NCBI GenBank assembly: GCA_003213175.1
Contig: QCNN01000011.1
Location: 1 to 34,628, forward strand
Length of the DNA stretch: 34,628 nt
DNA from: SAR116 cluster bacterium AG-426-B08
GTDB lineage: Bacteria; Pseudomonadota; Alphaproteobacteria; Puniceispirillales; Marisalimonadaceae
Direction: 5' to 3'
Shown here piece by piece: positions 1 to 8,116 of the stretch. The first letter of the stretch is position 1. The number at the start of each line of letters is the position of its first letter. A program made the translations under genes and the position numbers. Below the pieces are notes generated by a model. That model ran no database searches and had not been told where the DNA came from. It saw nothing but the letters and a program-made list of their open reading frames with translations.

Positions 1-1
1 A

Positions 2-70
2 GATATAGATTTAAGTAAATGGTTAAATGAAGAATATGCCATTGAGGATAATATAATTGAACAAGAATAA
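2..70 (+). CDS. 3' end of an unidentified protein-coding gene (partial)
   Basis: An open frame enters from the left edge and runs 22 codons to a TAA at 68-70. The visible C-terminus is acidic (it ends NIIEQE) and contains one Trp. No other frame stays open across this stretch. There is too little sequence to identify the protein, and its relation to the tRNA gene downstream is probably only adjacency. Confidence 0.55.
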   Translation, partial: DIDLSKWLNEEYAIEDNIIEQE

Positions 71-86
71 AATTAGTTATCTAATC

Positions 87-115
87 TAGACAATTCTTAA
101 TGTTAGAGGTATAGA
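87..115 (+). promoter_or_regulatory. Probable sigma-70 type promoter of tRNA-Phe
   Basis: A -35-like TAGACA (87-92) is separated by exactly 17 bases from a -10-like TATAGA (110-115). Transcription would start near 122, a few bases before the mature tRNA 5' end at 126. Element quality is moderate, but the position is right for a tRNA promoter. Confidence 0.5.
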
Positions 116-125
116 TATATTAAGT

Positions 126-201
<76 letters not shown>

Positions 202-260
202 CTAAAACTTTAATAATTTATTAGAATCTAAATTGAAAAGAATTAAAATAGTTGATTAGA

Positions 261-1058
261 CTATTTATTATCAATTTCTGTATAAATTTGGCCTAACTTA
301 CCATAATCTGCTGTTATTTTATCACCAGGTGAAAAATTTAATGGCTTAGCACAAGTTCCAGTTGAGACATATTGGCCTTTTTTTATAGTTATATTATTTT
401 TTGAAAGTTCATTTACAAGCCAATTTAGAGCTAAATAAGGGCTTCCTAAAACATTTGAACCAGATCCTCTATTAACACTTCCATTAGAAGACCTAATACT
501 TATTTTAAGTTCTGATAAGTTTGTAACTCTCCATTCTTCAGACATTTCTGGTCCAACAATAAACTGATGAGCGCAAGCATTATCAGCAATTAAAATAAAT
601 TCACCAACATTTGAAAAATTTTTAAAGCGAGAGTCTGGAAGTTCAATTGCAGGGTGCATTGTTCCAACTGCTTGCAAAATTTCATCATCAGTATAACTTT
701 CCTTTTTTGGAAATAAATCATTTTTAAATCTAAAAGCTATTTCTGGTTCTGCAACTGACATATTATTTTTACTATTTTTAATAGTTGTATTATGTACAAA
801 TACCTTCTCTTTTAAAATTCTGCCAATCAATGGGTTTTTTACACCAATATGAGATTGACCTGCTTTACTTGTAGCTGCAATTTTCCATCCAAACAATGGA
901 CTTTTGCTGAATGACTCATAAACTCGTTGAACATTATAGGCTTCTAACTTAGTTTTTGGGACAAATTTTGAAGGTAACTTATCTATTAAATTACCATTTT
1001 CCCACGAATTCCATATTAATTCTGCAGCTTTTTTTGGTTCAAAATTTCTAAACATCAT
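261..1058 (-). CDS. 2-keto-4-pentenoate hydratase / fumarylacetoacetate-hydrolase family protein (MhpD-like)
   Basis: This 265-residue protein has the usual length of MhpD/HpcG-type hydratases, which add water to 2-hydroxy-alkadienoates with a divalent metal. The metal-binding signature AEPEIAFRF lies at residues 103-111 (E104, E106). The C-terminal part (STGTCAKPLNFSPGD) matches the closing segment of the family. There is no signal peptide or membrane segment, so it is cytosolic. It is the last gene of a minus-strand run with a TauD-type dioxygenase, a GMC oxidoreductase and an enolase-superfamily dehydratase, which suggests it processes a 2-keto acid made by those enzymes. The substrate cannot be read from sequence; a 2-keto-3-deoxy acid dehydratase or a decarboxylase role are alternatives. 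Two Met codons in a row (1058, 1055) make the exact start uncertain by one residue. Confidence 0.85.
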   Translation of the reverse strand: MMFRNFEPKKAAELIWNSWENGNLIDKLPSKFVPKTKLEAYNVQRVYESFSKSPLFGWKIAATSKAGQSHIGVKNPLIGRILKEKVFVHNTTIKNSKNNMSVAEPEIAFRFKNDLFPKKESYTDDEILQAVGTMHPAIELPDSRFKNFSNVGEFILIADNACAHQFIVGPEMSEEWRVTNLSELKISIRSSNGSVNRGSGSNVLGSPYLALNWLVNELSKNNITIKKGQYVSTGTCAKPLNFSPGDKITADYGKLGQIYTEIDNK

Positions 1059-1110
1059 CCTATAAAACTCTAAATATATTAAATTATATTATATATAATG
1101 CTACACTGAT

Positions 1111-2316
1111 TTAAATATATTCTCTTAATAATAAACTTGAAGAGTTAAATATCTCATTATTCAAATCTACTCCTAGACCAGGATTGTTGTTCAATGAGAT
1201 CATTCCATTATTTAATATTGGTAATCCTGTAACTATGTTTTGATACCAGTCATAAAAAAATGATCTTGTAATTTCTTGTTCTGTTACATTTTGACAAGTT
1301 AATGCTAGATGTGTTGAAGCCGCAAGTGTAATTGGTCCAGAACAGTCATGAAAGGCAATTGATTTTCCTTTACTTTCAGCTATTGTAGCTGCTTTTTTAG
1401 CGAATGTAATTCCTCCACCCCAAGTGACATCTATAATTGGAAATGCGATATCTGCTACCTCAATTAACTGTGAAATTTGAGAGAGTCCACCTAAGGTTTC
1501 ACCTCCTGCTAGTGGTTGATTAGTGTAATTTGCTAATTTAGGAATTTCATAAAAATTATCCATCCAAATTGGATCTTCAACCCAGTCCATTTCAAATTCT
1601 TCTAGGGCTCGACATATTTTTTTTGATGCTTCCAAACTCCAGATACCGTGTAGTTCTGCTTTAATTTTTATTTTATTTCCATGAGTTTTTCTAATTTTTT
1701 TAAATGGGGTTATATATTTTTTTAAATCATCTTTAGATATTGAAAGTCCTTTTAAAGCTCCTTTTGCAAAATCAAAAGGCCATATTTTCATAGATTTTAT
1801 TCCCATATCTAATAATGAAGCAGCTAATTCTTCAGGGTTATTCATAAACATGTCCAGATCTTCATAAACTTTTTTAAGTTTATGTTTTGAGTGAAAAGTA
1901 CCAAAATTTTCTGGTCTTACATCTGCATTTTTAGAGACATATGACGGACCAGCACAAGTATTATAAACTTTTATACTTGTTCTAGTTTGCCCACCTAAAA
2001 CTTGGTATAAAGGTACATTTAATATTTTTGCATGTAAATCCCACAAAGCTACATCTATGGCAGATAAAGCCCTCATTTCTGCACCAGTTCCAAAAAAACC
2101 AATATATGGTCTCATCTTAGAGTAAATTAATTCAATTTTAGTTGGATCCTGATTTATTATAATTGGAGCAATTCTTGAATGAATATCGGCTTCGACAGCT
2201 TCTGCGCCAAACCAAGTTTCTCCTATCCCATATATTCCTTCATTTGTATGAATTTTAACCCAAATTAAATTTGGATGTTCAGGAATACGTATTGTCTCAA
2301 TTTTAGTTATTTTCAT
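1111..2316 (-). CDS. Mandelate racemase / muconate lactonizing enzyme family dehydratase
   Basis: A 401-residue enolase-superfamily enzyme. The three metal ligands are visible as E221 (AELHG), E247 (WVEDP) and E273 (GGETLGG), spaced 26 residues apart as in the family. A general-base dyad is formed by D296 (IIDVTWGGG) and H323 (FHDCSGP), 27 residues apart as in mandelate racemase. K177 in MKIWPFD is the candidate second base. Members with this pattern are usually acid-sugar dehydratases producing a 2-keto-3-deoxy acid. It sits between the GMC oxidoreductase (12 bases upstream) and the MhpD-like hydratase (52 bases downstream). The sugar acid is not determinable here; racemase or cycloisomerase activity is possible but less likely in this context. 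Confidence 0.86.
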   Translation of the reverse strand: MKITKIETIRIPEHPNLIWVKIHTNEGIYGIGETWFGAEAVEADIHSRIAPIIINQDPTKIELIYSKMRPYIGFFGTGAEMRALSAIDVALWDLHAKILNVPLYQVLGGQTRTSIKVYNTCAGPSYVSKNADVRPENFGTFHSKHKLKKVYEDLDMFMNNPEELAASLLDMGIKSMKIWPFDFAKGALKGLSISKDDLKKYITPFKKIRKTHGNKIKIKAELHGIWSLEASKKICRALEEFEMDWVEDPIWMDNFYEIPKLANYTNQPLAGGETLGGLSQISQLIEVADIAFPIIDVTWGGGITFAKKAATIAESKGKSIAFHDCSGPITLAASTHLALTCQNVTEQEITRSFFYDWYQNIVTGLPILNNGMISLNNNPGLGVDLNNEIFNSSSLLLREYI

Positions 2317-2328
2317 TATTTATACCTT

Positions 2329-3936
2329 TTACTCATTTTTCAAAATGAAATCTGATCCTTTTTCTGCAATCATATTAGTTGCAGCATATGTATTTCCAGA
2401 TACCATCTCAGGCATAATTGAAGCATCAATAACTCGTAAATTTTTAACTCCATTTACTTTCAATCTTAGATCAACCACAGCACTTTGATCACTACCCATT
2501 CTGCAAGTGCCAATAGGATGATAAATTGTAGAACCATTTTTCTGGGCATAGTTTAGTAACTGCTCGTCACTACTAATGTTTTTGCCCGGTATTGTCTCTT
2601 CAATACAATAATCTTTTAATGGTGAAGACGAAAAAAACTTTCTTACTAACTTTATGCCTTCTACTATTGTCTGTTTATCAAATTCATTATCTAAATAATT
2701 AGGTTGTATCTCTGGAGGATCAATGGCTTTGTTAGAGACAGCCTTAACCCAACCTTTGCTAGCTGGTCTTAATTGAGTTACTCCACATGTCATGCCTGGC
2801 AATTTTTCTAGTTTTGCAGTTCCAACGTTTACACTTTGATAACTTGCAGGTGCAAATAACATTTGTACATTAGGATTTTCCAACTCACTTTTTGTTTTTG
2901 CAAATACACCAGCACTTGAAACTGGGGTAGTCAACATACCTTTTTTTAAAAAAATATATTTAAAAATTTCATTCAATAAATATAAACCTCTTGATTTTTC
3001 ATTGTATGTGGAAATACCCTTTGCCCTCATAGCAATTCTCACTGCATAATGATCTTTCAAGTTTTGTCCAACTTCAGGTAAATGGTGTAAACATCTTACA
3101 CCTATTTTCTCTAACTCTTCTTTATTTCCAATTCCTGAAATTTGTAAAAGGTGAGGAGTATTAATTGAGCCAGCGCTTAAAATAACTTCCTTTTTAATTA
3201 AAACTTTATATCTTTTATTTTTTTTTTCAAACAATACGCTTTCTATTTTATTTTTATTTAATAACAACTTAAAGGCTAGTGAATTTTTAATTAATTTAAA
3301 ATTTTGATTTTTTAAAATTGGTTTTAAATAAGCATCCGCAGCACTCCACCTAGAACTATTTTTAATCATATTTTGGTATGTAGACGCACCTTCTTGACTT
3401 CCACTATTATAATCAATATTTTTTTTAATACCAAATTTATCAACTGTGTCTATAAAAATTTCAGTTAAAGGATGAACTTCAGTTAGATCTGAAATAATTA
3501 AAGGACCAGATTTACCTCTTACACTTTCATCACCATTAATTCTGGTTTCTGCTTTTTTAAAATATGGCAGTACATTTTCCCAATCCCAGCCAGTACAACC
3601 TAATTGAGACCAACCATTATAATCAGCAGCTTGACCTCTAACGTATAAATGACCATTAATTGAGCTCGAACCACCAATAACTCTCCCTCTAGGAAATTGA
3701 ATAGACCTGTTATATGAGTTTTTTGATGGAGAAGTAAAGTAAGGCCAGTTTAATTTTTTATTATAAACTGTTTTGGAAAATCCTGCAGGTATTTTTATAA
3801 AGGGATTGTTATCATTACCTCCAGCTTCAAGACATATGATAGAGAGGTTTTTGAATTTACTAGCCAATCTATTAGCAACAACACAACCAGCTGCTCCAGC
3901 ACCAATTATAAGATAATCGCAATGTAATTCTTCCAA
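2329..3936 (-). CDS. GMC-family FAD-dependent oxidoreductase (choline/alcohol dehydrogenase type)
   Basis: A 535-residue glucose-methanol-choline oxidoreductase that oxidises a primary or secondary alcohol with FAD. The N-terminal Rossmann motif GAGAAG is at 12-17. The second signature (GRVIGGSSSINGHLYVRG) follows near residue 85. The catalytic pair is H473 (YHPIGTCRMG) and N515 (GNTYAATN). The family has many substrates (choline, polyethylene glycol, sugars, 4-pyridoxate), so the substrate is open. The start is TTG at 3934-3936, preceded by a purine-rich GAGAGAG; it puts the Rossmann strand at the expected distance from the N-terminus. It lies 12 bases after the TauD-type gene and 12 bases before the dehydratase gene, so all are probably one transcript. 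Confidence 0.92.
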   Translation of the reverse strand: MEELHCDYLIIGAGAAGCVVANRLASKFKNLSIICLEAGGNDNNPFIKIPAGFSKTVYNKKLNWPYFTSPSKNSYNRSIQFPRGRVIGGSSSINGHLYVRGQAADYNGWSQLGCTGWDWENVLPYFKKAETRINGDESVRGKSGPLIISDLTEVHPLTEIFIDTVDKFGIKKNIDYNSGSQEGASTYQNMIKNSSRWSAADAYLKPILKNQNFKLIKNSLAFKLLLNKNKIESVLFEKKNKRYKVLIKKEVILSAGSINTPHLLQISGIGNKEELEKIGVRCLHHLPEVGQNLKDHYAVRIAMRAKGISTYNEKSRGLYLLNEIFKYIFLKKGMLTTPVSSAGVFAKTKSELENPNVQMLFAPASYQSVNVGTAKLEKLPGMTCGVTQLRPASKGWVKAVSNKAIDPPEIQPNYLDNEFDKQTIVEGIKLVRKFFSSSPLKDYCIEETIPGKNISSDEQLLNYAQKNGSTIYHPIGTCRMGSDQSAVVDLRLKVNGVKNLRVIDASIMPEMVSGNTYAATNMIAEKGSDFILKNE

Positions 3937-3948
3937 AAACTCTCTCTT

Positions 3949-4803
3949 TTAATTTAAATATTCTGCTCTAGTGAAGCTGTCTTCAACAGTTGTTCTAACC
4001 AAATATCTTGGCTCCTCAGGGTTATAACTTTTGCCTCTATGAAGAATAGCTCTGTTATCCCAAATTAATAAATCATTTTCTTCCCATTCATGAGAATAAA
4101 TAAATTTTTCTTTAGTAGCAAAATCTAACAAATAATTAAGTAAACCAATGCTTTCATTTTTCGATAAGTCTTTAACATATGCAGTATGTGAACCAAAATA
4201 AAGAGCCTTTTTTTTATTTTTTGGATTGATTTTAACCATTGGTTGAATTACTGGAGGGAATTTTTCATACTCTTCTTTACTTACCATTTTCTCATCAATT
4301 TTAGACCTTGAATGGGCAAAATGATGGACTGCCTTTAACTCATCTACCTTTAATTTTATGTCTTCCTTTAAATTTTCGTAAACGTTACGCATACTGACAA
4401 AGTCAGTATTACCACCTTGAGATGGAATTTTTTTACCTGATAGAATAGAGGCTTGAGCAGGTACAATTTTAAATGAACTGTCACTATGCCATTGTTGATT
4501 AGCTCTATCATTTTTTGATTGCTTATGACTCGTACTTACTACATTACCAAATTCATCTATATTAGTTAAAATCACAACATTTGAATTAGAACCTAATGTA
4601 CCTGGTTTTGTTATTTCTAATTTACCAAAAATTTTTGAGAATTTTATTTGTTCATCATTAGTAATTTTTTGATTTTTTATAATTAAAAGTGAATATTCTT
4701 CAAAAAGTTCAATTATCTTAGCAGACTCTTCTTTATCAAGATTTGTAATATCTACGTCACTTATTTCTTTTCCAAAGTCAGTATGAATGTTTTTAGTTTT
4801 CAT
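3949..4803 (-). CDS. TauD/TfdA-family Fe(II)/2-oxoglutarate-dependent dioxygenase
   Basis: A 284-residue cytosolic non-haem iron oxygenase. The facial triad is complete: H106 and D108 (QQWHSD) and H255 (ILHRGKSY). R270 (YLVRTTVE) is placed to bind the 2-oxoglutarate carboxylate. Family members hydroxylate next to sulfonate, phenoxy, sulfate-ester or other leaving groups, or simply hydroxylate carbon. The start ATG has a good ribosome site (AGGAGT) upstream. It is the first gene of the minus-strand catabolic operon and diverges from the 2-hydroxyacid dehydrogenase gene across about 100 bases. The presence of a TauE/SafE-type exporter in the divergent operon makes a sulfonate substrate worth considering, but this is inference. 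Confidence 0.92.
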   Translation of the reverse strand: MKTKNIHTDFGKEISDVDITNLDKEESAKIIELFEEYSLLIIKNQKITNDEQIKFSKIFGKLEITKPGTLGSNSNVVILTNIDEFGNVVSTSHKQSKNDRANQQWHSDSSFKIVPAQASILSGKKIPSQGGNTDFVSMRNVYENLKEDIKLKVDELKAVHHFAHSRSKIDEKMVSKEEYEKFPPVIQPMVKINPKNKKKALYFGSHTAYVKDLSKNESIGLLNYLLDFATKEKFIYSHEWEENDLLIWDNRAILHRGKSYNPEEPRYLVRTTVEDSFTRAEYLN

Positions 4804-4906
4804 AATAAATTACTCCTGAAAAGATTTTATTTTAAACAAATAAAAAAAAATAAGTAGTTATTTTATTAATATTTTATTAAGTTTAATTATTAAATAGGTA
4901 AATCAC

Positions 4907-5887
4907 ATGGAAACTAATAAAAGAAAAGTTTTGGTTGTTCAAGGCTTGCATGATGAAGGCATCAAAATGCTTGAAAATAGACAAGATGTTGATTTTCAAG
5001 TTTTAATGTCTGACGATGAAAATGAAATTTGTGAAGCGGCAAAAGACGCTCATGCCATAACTGTAAGAACGGCTAACATTACTAAAAAAATTATTGAAGA
5101 AGCTGAAAAGTTGTTAGTAGTTTCCAGACATGGTGTTGGTTATGATTCAATCGATGTTGATACACTTACTTTAAAAAAAGTACCTTTAACTATAGCGGCA
5201 AATTCAAACATGGTTACAGTTTCTGAACATACAATGATGATGATGTTAGGATTATCAAAAAATGTATTTTATTATGATGAATTTACAAGAAAAGCTGACT
5301 GGTCAACTAGATGGAATAATAAATCTTGGGATCTTGCAGGAAAAAAACTTCTTGTGATTGGTTTCGGAAGAATTGGTTCTAGGGTAACAAAACGAGCTAT
5401 AGCATTTGATATGGACGTAATAGTTTATGACCCTTATGTTTCTGGAGATTTAATTAATAATGTGGGTGCAAAAAAAGTTGACAATTATTTTGATATGTTA
5501 TCAGAAACAGATGTTGTGACAATACATTGTCCAAGGAACAAACAAACTGAAAATATGTTTTCAAGCAGAGAGTTTGAAGAAATGAAGAAAACTTCCTACA
5601 TCATAAATTGTGCAAGAGGAGGTATAATCAATGAAATAGATTTATATGATGCTCTTAAAAATAACAAAATATCTGGAGCAGGATTAGATGTATTTGACAT
5701 AGAACCAGCTCCATTGAATAACAAGCTTTTAGAATTAAAAAATGTTATTTTGTCACCTCACATTGCAGGTGTAACAGTCGAAGCAACCATAAGAATGTCA
5801 GCTGAATCTGTGCAAAATGTTTTTGATATTTTTGACAACAAAATAAATCAAAATGTAATTGTAAATCAGGAAATTACGAAGGGATAA
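4907..5887 (+). CDS. D-isomer-specific 2-hydroxyacid dehydrogenase
   Basis: A 326-residue NAD(P)-dependent dehydrogenase of the phosphoglycerate/D-lactate dehydrogenase superfamily. The dinucleotide motif GFGRIG is at 152-157. The catalytic residues R237 (NCARGG), E266 (DIEP) and H285 (SPHIAG) are all present. It lacks a C-terminal ACT domain, so it is not a regulated biosynthetic SerA. Its stop is two bases from the next gene, an HpcH/HpaI aldolase, so both are cotranscribed. The pairing suggests interconversion of a 2-keto acid (for example an aldolase product such as hydroxypyruvate or a semialdehyde acid) with a 2-hydroxy acid. The exact substrate cannot be assigned. Confidence 0.92.
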   Translation: METNKRKVLVVQGLHDEGIKMLENRQDVDFQVLMSDDENEICEAAKDAHAITVRTANITKKIIEEAEKLLVVSRHGVGYDSIDVDTLTLKKVPLTIAANSNMVTVSEHTMMMMLGLSKNVFYYDEFTRKADWSTRWNNKSWDLAGKKLLVIGFGRIGSRVTKRAIAFDMDVIVYDPYVSGDLINNVGAKKVDNYFDMLSETDVVTIHCPRNKQTENMFSSREFEEMKKTSYIINCARGGIINEIDLYDALKNNKISGAGLDVFDIEPAPLNNKLLELKNVILSPHIAGVTVEATIRMSAESVQNVFDIFDNKINQNVIVNQEITKG

Positions 5888-5889
5888 TT

Positions 5890-6648
5890 ATGAAACAACA
5901 AGGCTTAAATAAATGTTGGATAGAGGGTAAAGGTGCAATCAATGGTTGGTGTTCAATTCCATCTACGATTACAGCTGAGATAATGTCTCTTAATAAATTT
6001 GACTCTATAACTATTGATTTACAACATGGATTAATCGATTATCAAACTGCTCTTAATATGCTTCAAACTTTGTCAAAAATTGAAATTACTCCTATGGTGA
6101 GAGTGCCATGGAATGAACCAGGCATTATTATGAAATTATTAGATGCAGGTTCCTTAGGTGTTATTTGTCCAATGATTAATAACAAAGAAGATGCTCTAAA
6201 GTTTGTAGGTGCCACTAAATATGTACCAGATGGATTTAGAAGTTCGGGACCAACTAGAGCTTTGATGGTTCATGGTGGGGATTATCATGACGAGGCCAAT
6301 GATAAAATTATTTCATTAGCTATGGTAGAAACTGAAGAAGCATTAGAAAATGTTGACGAAATTGCATCAACTAATGGTTTGACTGGAATATATATTGGCC
6401 CATCGGATCTAAGTATTTCATTAGGGTTAAAACCAGGATTAGACAGAACTGAAGAAAAGATTGTTCAGGCTATTGATAAAATCAAACTAGCTTGTAAAAA
6501 GCATAATATAAAAGTTGGTATTCATTGCCTATCTCCAGAATTTCTAAAAAATAAGATTAAAGAAGGTTTTGACCTTACCACTCTTGCGTCAGACGTAAGA
6601 TTTTTCACTGAGATGGTATCAAAAAAAATCGAAGAAGCTAGAGGTTAA
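5890..6648 (+). CDS. HpcH/HpaI-family class II aldolase
   Basis: A 252-residue divalent-metal-dependent pyruvate-type aldolase. The catalytic base H46 lies in TIDLQHG, R71 in MVRVPW, and the metal ligands E147 (MVETEE) and D173 (GPSDLS) follow the HpaI pattern. Family members cleave 4-hydroxy-2-keto acids (for example 2-keto-3-deoxy sugar acids) to pyruvate plus an aldehyde. It follows the dehydrogenase gene at two bases and precedes a TauE/SafE-type exporter. Together with the dehydratase and hydratase on the opposite strand it fits the lower half of an acid-sugar route. The natural substrate is unknown. Confidence 0.92.
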   Translation: MKQQGLNKCWIEGKGAINGWCSIPSTITAEIMSLNKFDSITIDLQHGLIDYQTALNMLQTLSKIEITPMVRVPWNEPGIIMKLLDAGSLGVICPMINNKEDALKFVGATKYVPDGFRSSGPTRALMVHGGDYHDEANDKIISLAMVETEEALENVDEIASTNGLTGIYIGPSDLSISLGLKPGLDRTEEKIVQAIDKIKLACKKHNIKVGIHCLSPEFLKNKIKEGFDLTTLASDVRFFTEMVSKKIEEARG

Positions 6649-6654
6649 TCAAAA

Positions 6655-7410
6655 ATTTTTTTTCCTGATTCCTATTTATTTTACATAATCACTTTGTTTG
6701 CTTTTTTTGCAGCTGGGATTTTAAAAGGAGCGACTGGAGCAGGAGTTCCTATAATAACAATACCAGTCATTTCCGCATTCTATGATGTAAGACTAGCAGT
6801 TGTCATAATGGTTATTCCAAATGTATTAACTAATATTCATCAATTATATAATTATAGAAAGTCAATATTGCCTTTACCAATGACATTTGCTTTTGCTTTT
6901 GGAGGAGGGTTTGGCGCTTTTATAGGAACTATTTTTTTAGTAAACCTATCTTTAGAGGCTCTCTCAATAGGTGTAGGATGCATAGTATTAATTTATGTAA
7001 TATTTAAACTATTCGTTCCGAGTTGGAAGCTGGTATATCAAAAATCTAAAATTTTATTTTTCCCATTTGGGTTACTTGGAGGGATATTACAAGGTGCTTC
7101 AGGAATTTCTGCGCCAATATCTATTACTTTTTTAAATTCAATGAAATTAACAAGAGAAACTTTTATTTCAACTATTTCAGTCTATTTCATGATGATGTCT
7201 TTTTTTCAGGCCCCGGCATTAATTTATTACGAATTTTTAGGTTACGACATTATTATAGTTAGTTTAATTTGTACATTTGTATTGTTATCAAGCATGCCAA
7301 TCGGTGCCAAAATAGCCAAGTCAATATCAGTAAATACTTTTGACAAAATAATTTTAATATTATTAGTAGTCATTTCACTCAAAATATTTTTTGATTTACT
7401 AATAGATTGA
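6655..7410 (+). CDS. TauE/SafE-family membrane exporter, probable ATT start
   Basis: A membrane protein of about 251 residues with the family's repeated motifs: ILKGATGAG near the N-terminus and GGILQGASGIS near the middle, each next to hydrophobic helices. The family exports small anions such as sulfite or sulfoacetate; some members import. The first ATG/GTG/TTG codon in the frame is TTG at 6694, which has no ribosome site and would cut into the first transmembrane helix. The open frame extends back to just after the aldolase stop. There an ATT at 6655 follows AGAGG (6640-6644) at 10 bases and restores a full first helix (YLFYIITLFAFFAAG). I therefore place the start at 6655, with the TTG as fallback. 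It ends directly against the stop of the convergent FecR-like gene. Confidence 0.82.
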   Translation: MFFPDSYLFYIITLFAFFAAGILKGATGAGVPIITIPVISAFYDVRLAVVIMVIPNVLTNIHQLYNYRKSILPLPMTFAFAFGGGFGAFIGTIFLVNLSLEALSIGVGCIVLIYVIFKLFVPSWKLVYQKSKILFFPFGLLGGILQGASGISAPISITFLNSMKLTRETFISTISVYFMMMSFFQAPALIYYEFLGYDIIIVSLICTFVLLSSMPIGAKIAKSISVNTFDKIILILLVVISLKIFFDLLID

Positions 7411-8070
7411 TTATTGATGTCCACAAAAAAGTTTTTCGTTAGATACAGTACATTTATAGTTTGATTGTTTCTCTGATTTAAAATTGTAAATTGGCTCAGT
7501 GCATTTTTCTAAAAAGTCTGACTTTTTGAAATTAATAGGTTTATTTTTAGTTAAATTATTATTTTTAAAAAAATAAAAATTATTTGTTTTTAATTTCATT
7601 TTTTTAGAATTTTTAGTAGATAAGTCAGCATTTACTTGAAGTGTTTTTACAAAATGAGAATTTTTTTGATGGGAAACCATAATATGTCCCAAATTATTTT
7701 GAATTACATATTCCTTAACATTAATATTAAATTTTAATTTATCTTTATTATTTACAAAAATTAGTAATTTACCTTTCACAACTGATAGGGATATTATATT
7801 TTTATAATCTTCGATTGAGGTAATTTTAATCGAAGTTTGTTTAGAAAAACATAATTTATTATAACCTATTATTATTAAAGCAGGGTTTTTTTTTGAACTT
7901 AAAAAATCGCCAGTCTTAATTATTATCTCTGGAGACGCATTATATCTTTTCCCATGAATATCTAAAATTGAGATATTGTTTTGAACATTTTTAATTTTAA
8001 AGTTTTTATCTGCAAATACAAATTTACTGAACAAAACTATTAGTAAAACGATTTTTAAAAAGTAGTTCAA
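7411..8070 (-). CDS. Small secreted FecR-domain-like protein, function unknown
   Basis: A 219-residue protein with an N-terminal signal sequence (hydrophobic run LKIVLLIVLFSKFVFA, cleavage likely after Ala 20). The central part (IKTGDFLSSKKNP, then SIKITSIEDY and VVKGKLLIFVNN) has the spacing of a FecR/LipL-type beta domain: a GD-containing turn, a threshold-like strand, then a strand with VKGK. No transmembrane FecR anchor is present, and it is not beside a sigma factor or TonB receptor. The C-terminal tail is Lys/Asn-rich with three Cys. The start is TTG at 8070 without a clear ribosome site; a few more upstream codons are open. It lies downstream of the BMP-type binding protein gene beyond a stem-loop, and meets the TauE/SafE gene with no gap. 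The domain call is by eye. Confidence 0.6.
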   Translation of the reverse strand: MNYFLKIVLLIVLFSKFVFADKNFKIKNVQNNISILDIHGKRYNASPEIIIKTGDFLSSKKNPALIIIGYNKLCFSKQTSIKITSIEDYKNIISLSVVKGKLLIFVNNKDKLKFNINVKEYVIQNNLGHIMVSHQKNSHFVKTLQVNADLSTKNSKKMKLKTNNFYFFKNNNLTKNKPINFKKSDFLEKCTEPIYNFKSEKQSNYKCTVSNEKLFCGHQ

Positions 8071-8076
8071 TTTTTT

Positions 8077-8108
8077 AAAGTAAGCGATAAATACTCATCG
8101 CTTACTTT
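8077..8108. terminator. 12-bp stem-loop between BMP binding-protein gene and FecR-like gene
   Basis: AAAGTAAGCGAT (8077-8088) is repeated inverted as ATCGCTTACTTT (8097-8108), a perfect 12-bp stem with an 8-base loop. It begins 8 bases past the stop of the minus-strand binding protein gene and ends just before the FecR-like start. Read on the minus strand it is followed by A's rather than U's, so it may be an mRNA 3'-stabilising hairpin or a leaky terminator. Read on the plus strand a T-rich stretch follows after a few bases. Confidence 0.6.
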
Positions 8109-8116
8109 TAAGATTT

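Noticed and set aside
246-266. Small hairpin AAATAGT/ACTATTT at the end of the MhpD-like gene
   Set aside because: Only seven A/T-rich pairs overlapping the stop codon, no G+C core; too weak in this composition to call a terminator.
4804-4906. Direct repeat of TTTTATTAA-like units in the divergent gap before the dehydrogenase gene
   Set aside because: The gap is almost pure A/T; the repeat is short and imperfect, and no promoter elements could be set with confidence.
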